This document shows, piece by piece, positions 7,864 to 13,947 of a stretch of DNA of 13,947 bases; the first letter of the stretch is position 1; each line of letters opens with the position of its first letter. The notes under the pieces are model-generated. The model saw nothing but the letters and a program-made list of their open reading frames with translations, did no database searches and had not been told where the DNA came from. The stretch is from Flavobacteriales bacterium (lineage in GTDB: Bacteria; Bacteroidota; Bacteroidia; Flavobacteriales; UBA7430). The stretch spans positions 1 to 13,947 of the forward strand of contig JANXFM010000174.1 of assembly GCA_024959975.1 (NCBI GenBank), in the 5' to 3' direction. The position numbers were made by a program, and so were the translations under genes.

Positions 7864-7883
7864 CTTTCAGCTTTAGCTGAAAG
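7864..7883. repeat. perfect inverted repeat between the MscS channel and the helicase
   Basis: CTTTCAGCT, two T bases, then AGCTGAAAG: a perfect 9-bp palindromic pair that would fold as an 8-bp stem with a 4-nt loop. It lies 33 bp beyond the stop codon of the MscS gene, where a terminator would be expected. On the minus strand no run of U directly follows it, so it is not a textbook intrinsic terminator. It also lies just upstream of the helicase -7 box, where it could serve as an operator. Confidence 0.5.
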
Positions 7884-7916
7884 TTAAAAGTTAATGATCT
7901 AATAGAAAGGTAAACG

Positions 7917-9179
7917 TTATTTAATCAACTTATTAAAGTCGCCACCGGAAGGGTGTTGAAAGACCTCCAAGCCAAATTCGGGAGCTGCAGCATACAGGTG
8001 ATCAAAAATATCACTTTGGATGTTTTCATATTCAGCCCAATCGGTGGTCTCTGTAAAGCAATAGACCTGAATTGGAACGCCATACTCATTTCCTTCTTTT
8101 TGGAACACCATACGCGTTAAATCAGGATGTATCCCTTTCAGACTTCTTACATAAGCCTCTGTGTAAATTCTAAAAACTCCAATGTTTGTAAGGTGTCTTC
8201 CGTTGATTAAATAAGCCTTATCAAAATCACCTTCTTTATTGTAATCGCCTATCTCCTGTACACGATTTTCCAAATAATCTTTTATTAAATGGTAATTCTT
8301 AAAACGACTAATCATCTCTTGATCACAAAACTTAACAGAACCTGATTTTAGAACAACAGATCGTTTAATTCTACGCCCTCCGGCTTCCGACATTCCTCTC
8401 CAATTTTTAAACGAATCCGAGACAAATGAATAGGTCGGAATGGTAGAGATTGTTTTATCCCAATTCTGAACTTTAACCGTATTCAAAGTAATCTTGATCA
8501 CATCTCCATCAGCGCCATATTTAGGCATAGAAACCCAATCTCCTACCCGGATCATGTCGTTAGCTGACAATTGTATGGAAGCTACAAAGCCTAAAATGGT
8601 ATCCTTAAAAACCAACATAGAAACTGCCGTCAACGCTCCCATAGCAGTTAATATTCCTTGAGGGTCTTTATCGAATACTTTAGCAATAACCAATACACCA
8701 CCAATAAAGTAAGTTACCAATCGTGCCAATTGAAAATAAGAATCAATAGGCTTATCTTTCAATGCTTCGGTTTGCTTGAAATAATAATCCAGTGTATTAA
8801 AAACAGAGATTACTACCATTAAGGCAACCGCAAGCATATAGGCATCAGTCATTCGAATTAAAAACGGAATAAAATCCTGAAAATCTGCAAATACATATGC
8901 TGCTGTAGCCTGAACAACTAAAGCGGGAGCTAAATGTGCTAATCTGTCAAAAACCTTCTTTTCGAGAAGAATATCATCCCAAACAAATTTAGTACGCTTT
9001 ACAATAGAATTAACAACTCTTACAAAGAGTTTCTTTGCAATTCTGTCGGCAATAAAGCATAAAATAACAAGTACCAAAACCTCTAATGCAAACTGAACCT
9101 GATTGGCAACATTTTCTGCTATACCCAAATCCAGCAACCATTGGTAAACGATATGATCAATTCTATTTTCCATTTTCAT
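7917..9179 (-). CDS. MscS-family mechanosensitive ion channel, YbdG-like
   Basis: An inner-membrane channel that opens under membrane tension and lets solutes leave during hypo-osmotic shock. It has 420 residues, close to E. coli YbdG (about 415). Hydrophobic segments lie near 30-45, 80-98, 110-128 and 150-168, followed by the pore-lining helix at 175-204 (Gly/Ala-rich, LTAMGALTAVSMLVFKD). The beta domain begins around SANDMIRVGDWV. NWDKTISTIPTYSFVSDSF and the long C-terminal domain with an insertion are typical of the YbdG branch rather than the short MscS branch. The ATG at 9179 is followed by a second ATG two codons later, and either could be used. It appears to be a single-gene unit with its own -7 box. 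Confidence 0.93.
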   Translation of the reverse strand: MKMENRIDHIVYQWLLDLGIAENVANQVQFALEVLVLVILCFIADRIAKKLFVRVVNSIVKRTKFVWDDILLEKKVFDRLAHLAPALVVQATAAYVFADFQDFIPFLIRMTDAYMLAVALMVVISVFNTLDYYFKQTEALKDKPIDSYFQLARLVTYFIGGVLVIAKVFDKDPQGILTAMGALTAVSMLVFKDTILGFVASIQLSANDMIRVGDWVSMPKYGADGDVIKITLNTVKVQNWDKTISTIPTYSFVSDSFKNWRGMSEAGGRRIKRSVVLKSGSVKFCDQEMISRFKNYHLIKDYLENRVQEIGDYNKEGDFDKAYLINGRHLTNIGVFRIYTEAYVRSLKGIHPDLTRMVFQKEGNEYGVPIQVYCFTETTDWAEYENIQSDIFDHLYAAAPEFGLEVFQHPSGGDFNKLIK

Positions 9180-9193
9180 GTATTGTTAGTCAG

Positions 9194-9201
9194 CAAATAT
9201 A
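9194..9201 (-). promoter_or_regulatory. candidate -7 box for the MscS-like gene
   Basis: Minus-strand TATATTTG fits TAnnTTTG exactly and lies 14 bp before the ATG. Nineteen bases upstream the -33 position reads TTT instead of TTG, so the second half is imperfect. Confidence 0.45.
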
Positions 9202-9273
9202 CAATACCTCATAGACTTTGAAATCTACAATGAATTGTCCTTAAAATCAACTCGATGTGAGCAACAATTCCTC

Positions 9274-10635
9274 TTAATTACTCTCACTTATATATCCGCC
9301 CTGTTTCATCCCTTTTTCTTCATCTACCTTATGAAGTAGTAAAAAACCTATTAAGAAGAAAAAGAAGGTCACAGCGACCCCTACTCTTTGACTCTCAAAG
9401 GCTACTGTTAAGACCCCCAGTAAAAAAGGACCTGCAAAAGCTGTTACCTTTCCGGAAAAGGCAAAAAAACCAAAAAATTCATTCTTTTTAGCTTCCGGAG
9501 TAAATCTTCCCATCAACGAACGACTGGCAGCCTGATTAGGCCCTGAAAATATTCCTATAATAACTGCAGCCAGCCAAAAAATATTTTTTCCGGTAATCCA
9601 ATCGGGAACAGAACTTCCTCCTAATACATATTGCAACCACGGTCTTAATTGGGGTGCATAAACAGCCAATACTACAGCAATCATTAAACCAATAAGCGTC
9701 ACCTTTATGGTCTTCCTCCCTCCTACTTTATCATCTAAATACCCCATTAAGAAAGCACCCAATCCGGCGGTTATATTCAGAACAATACCCAAGATTATAA
9801 TCTCGTCAAGAGTAAAATCTAACGAGCCCGCGGCATAGATGCCTCCAAAAGCAAAAATGGTTACCAAACCGTCGTTGTAAACCAATCTTGCTAGAAGAAA
9901 TCGTACAATTTGAGGGTACTCCTTTAGCTCTTTTATTGTAGTTCTAAAATCTTTTACGGTATGCTTAACATTCTTCAGTAGAGCTTTCGTTTCCGGCTTT
10001 CTATCCTTCACAAACAAAAAAGTAGGAATACTAAATACCGCAAACCAAACGGCAACTAAAAGATTGGTTGCTCTAATATTCTCATACCCTCCGGCTTCAC
10101 CTTTTCCAAAACCAAAGATGGGTGTGTCAGTTTGCACTAAAAACACCATAGCTAAAGCCAAAGCTATCAGTCCTCCTACATAACCTAAAGACCAACCATA
10201 TCCGGAAATACGTCCTATATTTTTAGAATGAGAAATGTCGGGCAAATAAGCATTACAAAATACAGAGCCCATCTCAAAACCAACATTGGCAATTACAAAC
10301 CAAAAAAGTGCCCTTAACACTTCTCCCGGCATGACAAAATACAATGCTGTAGTTGCTATAACCGTAAGCCACGTAAAGCCTAGCATAAACATTTTCCGAT
10401 AACCTCCTCGGTCGGCTAAAGCTCCCATTAAAGGAGATGATAAGGCTACAATAATGGCTGTAATAGATATCGCATGTGACCACTGTTGAGTACCCACAAT
10501 TTCGTTTGATGCAATAACCGTTGTAAAAAAAGTTCCGTAAATAAATGTTACAACCAGATTTGTAAAAGGCTGATTGGCAAAATCGTACATCGACCAGGCA
10601 AATACTTCTCCTTTATTTTCTATTTTTCTGGACAT
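9274..10635 (-). CDS. UMF1 / Atg22-like major facilitator permease
   Basis: An inner-membrane transporter of the major facilitator superfamily. The signature near the N-terminus, WSMYDFANQPF at 14-24, marks the UMF1 family related to yeast vacuolar Atg22, which is linked to amino-acid efflux. It has 453 residues with about twelve hydrophobic segments; the loop between TM2 and TM3 carries ALADRGGYRK, the usual MFS A-motif region, and its mirrored copy GYLDDKVGGRKTIK lies in the second half. The substrate cannot be read from the sequence. The start lies 7 bp after the stop of the glucosaminidase gene, so the two form an operon, which may point to export or recycling of small products of wall turnover, but that is inference. 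Confidence 0.92.
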   Translation of the reverse strand: MSRKIENKGEVFAWSMYDFANQPFTNLVVTFIYGTFFTTVIASNEIVGTQQWSHAISITAIIVALSSPLMGALADRGGYRKMFMLGFTWLTVIATTALYFVMPGEVLRALFWFVIANVGFEMGSVFCNAYLPDISHSKNIGRISGYGWSLGYVGGLIALALAMVFLVQTDTPIFGFGKGEAGGYENIRATNLLVAVWFAVFSIPTFLFVKDRKPETKALLKNVKHTVKDFRTTIKELKEYPQIVRFLLARLVYNDGLVTIFAFGGIYAAGSLDFTLDEIIILGIVLNITAGLGAFLMGYLDDKVGGRKTIKVTLIGLMIAVVLAVYAPQLRPWLQYVLGGSSVPDWITGKNIFWLAAVIIGIFSGPNQAASRSLMGRFTPEAKKNEFFGFFAFSGKVTAFAGPFLLGVLTVAFESQRVGVAVTFFFFLIGFLLLHKVDEEKGMKQGGYISESN

Positions 10636-10642
10636 ATTACCC

Positions 10643-11425
10643 TTAATTGTTCAGCTTAAGCACGTACCCGTCATACTGTTGTAACTTATTGTATCTGATA
10701 AGTTGTTCCAACCTTTTCACATACTCTTCTCTAAGCTCTGAATATACCTTTAAATGAGAAATCAACACAAATACATCATTCATTTTTTCGCGCTCTTTTC
10801 TAAATTCTGAATATGGTCCACGAGCGATTGTTTTAAAATAAGAAGCAATCGATTTTGGCAAGGCATCGTATTTTTTTACATAAACCGATTTCCCGTCTCT
10901 GTCTTCCGAGGCCTTTATTCGAGCTTCATTTTTACTGTATGACCAAACTCCAAACACATTATTCGCTTCTCTGTAAAATCGGGAGGTACCCCAACCCGAC
11001 TCTATAACGGCTTGTGCTATTACAATACTTGTAGGATGTGTTCTTAAACGTGAAAGCAATTCTGTATTTGTACTACATTTATAGCTCTTCTTAAGGTCAT
11101 TTAAATACTTTTCTTCAACATCAGAAAGTTCTTCTATTTTATTGACAAGCTCCAAAACTGCATTTCTTTTTTGCTCTATTTCATACTTTGCAATTAAAAT
11201 AGAAGGAAGCATCAGATTGATAAATGCCTGTTTTTTCTTTTGCACTTCCAATGTACTTAAATCAATTGCAGCCTGGTAAACATAGGCCTCTACAGGCTCC
11301 GAAACCTGACGTATGTCACTCGTAGTATTTCCGGAAACCTCTATGAGTTTAATGGAATTCTGTTGAGCTGTAGATGATGAACTTAAAGCGATCATCAGAA
11401 GCGTAAGTAAAAGTGTGTTTTTCAT
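10643..11425 (-). CDS. secreted Bax-like peptidoglycan glucosaminidase
   Basis: A predicted exported N-acetylglucosaminidase of the Bax/FlgJ-type family that cuts glycan strands of peptidoglycan. It has 260 residues, close to E. coli Bax (about 274). Residues 1-20 form a signal peptide ending STA before QQ. A helical part (63-125) contains KKQAFINLMLPSILIAKYEI, typical of the Bax family. The catalytic domain begins with HPTSIVIAQAVIESGWGTS: E142 is the likely general acid, followed by NNVFGVWSY and a YDALPKSIASYF segment. It stands 7 bp ahead of the UMF1-type permease and probably leads that operon. Its position after umuC, across 92 bp, does not suggest a functional link with it. The family call is firm; the exact bond cut is taken from the family. 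Confidence 0.9.
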   Translation of the reverse strand: MKNTLLLTLLMIALSSSSTAQQNSIKLIEVSGNTTSDIRQVSEPVEAYVYQAAIDLSTLEVQKKKQAFINLMLPSILIAKYEIEQKRNAVLELVNKIEELSDVEEKYLNDLKKSYKCSTNTELLSRLRTHPTSIVIAQAVIESGWGTSRFYREANNVFGVWSYSKNEARIKASEDRDGKSVYVKKYDALPKSIASYFKTIARGPYSEFRKEREKMNDVFVLISHLKVYSELREEYVKRLEQLIRYNKLQQYDGYVLKLNN

Positions 11426-11517
11426 ATTTTAGTATTATTGGCAAGATAAGGTTTTAAGCCGAAAAGGATAAATGGTAAGCCTTGAGTAAGTGGCCAATCA
11501 AAAGTTCAAACCCATTT

Positions 11518-12735
11518 CTAATTTCTAAAAGCAATTGGTGCTTTCTTTTGACCCCACTGCTTTTCCGTTCCCTGAATACTTAATCGCAAAGTTCCCTCCC
11601 CCATTTTACAGTTAACATCATCATAAACCTTCATTAATTTCGCTCGTTTACTTATATCTTGATCGCTAAACAAATTCAATTGAATTTCTTTATCAGGAAT
11701 GATATCCGACACAATAACCCCGGCTCTTTTATAAAGACAATCCCGATCATAAATTCGATCTAAAGCTTCATAAACAGCCTTAATAATCTCAATGGAATCA
11801 TTGGTCGCTACGGGGAATTCAACTTCTAAATAACCGTAATGATGTTTTACATCTGATTTAAACCGATTTGTTTGAATAAATACAGCTATTTTTTTTGCGA
11901 TCGTTTCTTGCTTGCGCAATTTAAAAGCACATGAAGATGCAAAATTGCTTAACACTTCATTTAATACTCCAAAAGAAGCCACCTCACGTCTAAAAGATCG
12001 CGATGTCATAATACTTTTTTTTGAAGGTCTGTTCTCTTCCAAAGCAAAAGAAGGTATTCCATTCAACTCTCTTGCCAAACGAACACCTCCAATTTTCATA
12101 TGCCGTCTAAGCCATGCCTCATCTGTTTTGGCTAGCTGTGAGGCCTGAAAAATTCCTTTATCATTTAAAAGATGAGTTTGTTTCCGGCCAACACCCCATA
12201 ACTCCTCAACAGAATAGTAACTTAAAGCACGCTCTATCAATTCTTTATCATTTAGCACAAATACGCCCGACTGGGTATGTTTCTTTGCTATACGACTGGC
12301 CAATTTTGCCAGTACTTTGGTCTTGGCAATTCCAACAGAAATGGGGATTTTCGTTTCTTTTAAAACCTGCTCTCTTAAAAGAATAGCTTTTTCATCGGGA
12401 GCAGCAACATCGGTAAAATCCATGAATGCTTCATCAATAGAGTAAATCTCCATAGCATTACATTCTGAAGCCAATATGTGCATGATTTTTTCTGAAATAT
12501 CTCTGTACAACGCCACATTACCCGAAAATACATGAACTTGATTCCGAACTAATTTATCCCTGACCTTAAAAACAGGCTCCCCCATTTTATATCCCAAGGC
12601 TTTTGCCTCATTGCTTCGCGCAATAATACAACCGTCGTTATTAGACAATACGACAATGGGTTTACCCTCCAATTCAGGACGAATGGAACGTTCACAGGAA
12701 GCAAAAAAGTTATTACAATCGGCGAGGGCTATCAT
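11518..12735 (-). CDS. umuC: Y-family DNA polymerase, UmuC type, without an adjacent umuD
   Basis: An error-prone translesion polymerase (Pol V catalytic subunit type) that copies past damaged template bases. It has 405 residues (E. coli UmuC 422). The active site is intact: D6 in ALADCNNFF, and YSIDEAF with D101 and E102. A helix-hairpin-helix region lies near 175-190 (VEELWGVGRKQ), followed by the little-finger domain. QLNLF at 352-356 is the beta-clamp-binding motif, identical to that of E. coli UmuC. Residue 11, the steric gate that excludes ribonucleotides, is Phe where E. coli UmuC has Tyr. The usual partner umuD is not upstream: there is a 200-bp gene-free stretch and then a YceI lipoprotein. 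UmuD may be encoded elsewhere. No SOS box was recognised. Confidence 0.94.
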   Translation of the reverse strand: MIALADCNNFFASCERSIRPELEGKPIVVLSNNDGCIIARSNEAKALGYKMGEPVFKVRDKLVRNQVHVFSGNVALYRDISEKIMHILASECNAMEIYSIDEAFMDFTDVAAPDEKAILLREQVLKETKIPISVGIAKTKVLAKLASRIAKKHTQSGVFVLNDKELIERALSYYSVEELWGVGRKQTHLLNDKGIFQASQLAKTDEAWLRRHMKIGGVRLARELNGIPSFALEENRPSKKSIMTSRSFRREVASFGVLNEVLSNFASSCAFKLRKQETIAKKIAVFIQTNRFKSDVKHHYGYLEVEFPVATNDSIEIIKAVYEALDRIYDRDCLYKRAGVIVSDIIPDKEIQLNLFSDQDISKRAKLMKVYDDVNCKMGEGTLRLSIQGTEKQWGQKKAPIAFRN

Positions 12736-12810
12736 TCTGTTAAGTTACAAAAGGATGAAAGAGTTTTTGGACTTGTTCAAAAGTCGCTATCTGTAACGAC
12801 AACTGGTGTC

Positions 12811-12912
12811 ACGCAGTCATTCTGAACCTGCCTTTTCCGGCAGGCTTGTTTCAGAACCCCATTGATAACGTACGCTGTATACCATACCCCAGGTTCATAC
12901 AGGCTCAATGGG
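12811..12912. repeat. intergenic element with nested inverted repeats
   Basis: The gene-free stretch 12736-12935 holds a compact palindromic element. Outer arms TTCTGAA (12820-12826) and TTCAGAA (12850-12856) enclose inner arms CCTGCC (12827-12832) and GGCAGG (12839-12844) around a TTTTCC loop, with a 5-nt bulge on one side. A second pair follows: CCCATTGA (12858-12865) and TCAATGGG (12905-12912), separated by 39 nt. The text TCATTCTGAAC...TTGTTTCAGAA resembles repeats scattered between genes in many Flavobacteriaceae, so this is probably one copy of a REP- or MITE-like family. It may also end transcription from the YceI gene. No second copy lies in this window. Confidence 0.6.
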
Positions 12913-12935
12913 ATAATTAATTCTTAAAAAGTCGT

Positions 12936-13583
12936 TTAGTTACAATCCTTTAAAATAGGAACTTCAATAATTACATCTACATCATCCCAGGTTTTGGAAA
13001 TACCATCAGCACCTGTATGTAAGTCAATGCATTTATTGTGTATGCTGTTGTAGGCCTTAAGAACCCCAAAATCCTCTAATGAAAGCGCTCCTTTCATCTT
13101 CAACACATTCTCTGTTAAAGAATAAGAAAGCACCATACGCTTATCAAGTCCTAAAACATCAAGATGAGCTGTGACAGAACCTTCATTCATTTCTGCTAAA
13201 CTTCCATTAATTTCAAAATTATCGGTAAATAATTTGAAAAAATAATCTTTCAAATTCAAATCTCTAATTTCATCACCGGAAGCTGAACTGGCTGTATTAA
13301 TTGAGAAATTAACGCCATTTACCAATTCTTCTACAGAAGAAAATTGCTCTTTAGTTTTAGTAGTAGAAAGCTTTTTAAACTGCCCGACAACCTTTAATTT
13401 GTCAGTAGTCTTATAAGCTGCCCAAAACACTTTAACAGCACTTTCATCAACACTGTAAAGACAGTCTTCTTTTTCTGCCACAACAGATGTTTCTGTCTTT
13501 TGATGTTTCTTACACTCTGTGCAAGCTGAAAAGAGAGCTACAACAGATAGGATTAGAATACAATGATTAATTGACTTTATCAT
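12936..13583 (-). CDS. YceI-domain lipoprotein
   Basis: An envelope protein with a YceI-like beta-barrel domain, a fold known to bind isoprenoid or other long lipid chains in a pocket; the ligand here is unknown. The preferred start is ATG 13583 (215 residues): it gives a clean lipoprotein signal, MIKSINHCIL followed by hydrophobic residues and lipobox LFSAC, with C21 as the lipidated cysteine. The longer reading from GTG 13619 adds twelve residues that would spoil the signal. The domain begins near YSVDESAVKVFWAAYKTT and continues through VGQFKKL, FSINTASSASGDEIRDLNLKD and FFKLFTDNFEINGSL, matching the order of strands in the family. The next gene on the same strand upstream is fabI, 123 bp away, so possibly a shared transcript. 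Confidence 0.85.
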   Translation of the reverse strand: MIKSINHCILILSVVALFSACTECKKHQKTETSVVAEKEDCLYSVDESAVKVFWAAYKTTDKLKVVGQFKKLSTTKTKEQFSSVEELVNGVNFSINTASSASGDEIRDLNLKDYFFKLFTDNFEINGSLAEMNEGSVTAHLDVLGLDKRMVLSYSLTENVLKMKGALSLEDFGVLKAYNSIHNKCIDLHTGADGISKTWDDVDVIIEVPILKDCN

Positions 13584-13706
13584 TTGTTTTATTTTAAGTT
13601 TTAAAAAATCCGGGGACACTAAAAGGGAAAACGATTAAATACTTACTGATCGTAAACCTCTTAACAACAAAAGATAAATCAACTTTACTCCTAAAGAATA
13701 CGTATA

Positions 13707-13947
13707 CTAGTCTTCTTTTGTTACAAAATTATCCATCACTTCCTGACTAACGCCTGTAAATGAGAATCCTCCATCGTGGAATAAATTCTGCATCGTAACC
13801 ATTCTTGTCAGATCAGAGAATAATGAAATTACATAATTCGCGCAATCTTCCGAAGGTGCATTTCCTAATGGAGACATCATATCAGCGTATTTGTAGAATC
13901 CATCAAAACCTTTTACTCCACTACCTGCAGTAGTCATCGTAGGAGAT
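13707..13947 (-). CDS. fabI: enoyl-[acyl-carrier-protein] reductase, C-terminal part (5' end outside window)
   Basis: The C-terminal 79 residues of an NAD(P)H-dependent enoyl-ACP reductase, the last step of each fatty-acid elongation cycle. The frame is open to the window edge and reads SPTMTTAGSGVKGFD, continuing FYKYADMMSPLGN, then SEDCANYVISLFSDLTRMVTMQN, FHDGGFSFTGVS and a short acidic end. These are the substrate-binding loop, the last helix and the GG strand of the FabI branch of short-chain dehydrogenases, with wording typical of Bacteroidota. The internal ATG at 13937 is not the start. The catalytic Tyr and Lys and the cofactor-binding Gly-rich motif lie beyond the window. Confidence 0.9.
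   Translation of the reverse strand, partial: SPTMTTAGSGVKGFDGFYKYADMMSPLGNAPSEDCANYVISLFSDLTRMVTMQNLFHDGGFSFTGVSQEVMDNFVTKED

Noticed and set aside
11912..12386. Plus-strand open frames inside umuC, and similar ones inside dnaE, the helicase and the RR genes
   Set aside because: They lie antisense to clearly recognised genes, have no family motifs, and are explained as shadows of the coding strand.
12736..12935. Possible umuD remnant upstream of umuC
   Set aside because: Read in all frames, the stretch contains no S24-peptidase-like motif and is occupied by inverted repeats.

Overview
The window looks like a piece of a Bacteroidota chromosome, most likely Flavobacteriaceae. The evidence is an A+T-rich genome with few Shine-Dalgarno sequences, one complete TTG-N19-TAnnTTTG promoter plus further TAnnTTTG -7 boxes, a DnaE carrying an N-terminal DEDDh exonuclease (the layout usual in this phylum), a Bacteroidota-type FabI C-terminus, and an intergenic repeat of a kind common in these genomes. 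No tRNA, rRNA, CRISPR array, transposase or prophage gene was seen.

Layout. (1) 1-3638, minus: DNA polymerase III alpha subunit, lacking only its C-terminal end at the window edge. (2) 3875-5889: a more A+T-rich accessory islet. It holds a small all-helical protein on the minus strand, facing two paralogous receiver-only response regulators on the plus strand. (3) 6012-7821, minus: trmL and a DEAD-box-type RNA helicase, one base apart. (4) 7917-9179, minus: a YbdG-like MscS channel. (5) 9274-11425, minus: a Bax-like glucosaminidase followed 7 bp later by a UMF1/Atg22-family MFS permease. (6) 11518-12735, minus: a UmuC-type Y-family polymerase without UmuD. (7) 12736-12935: a gene-free stretch with nested inverted repeats. 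(8) 12936-13583, minus: a YceI-domain lipoprotein. (9) 13707-13947, minus: the C-terminal end of FabI.

Most genes are core housekeeping: replication, tRNA modification, RNA remodelling, osmotic protection, cell-wall turnover, lesion bypass and fatty-acid synthesis. The least explained part is the islet. Its helical protein has an H-x-L-x-S-S-S-x-x-L segment resembling the phospho-histidine helix of HPt domains, and it lies beside two output-less receivers. This could be a small His-Asp phosphorelay, but that is inference. The second receiver also appears to have lost its normal start through a one-base frame shift near an A6 run: its first beta strand and a sensible N-terminus with ATG lie just upstream, in two different frames.
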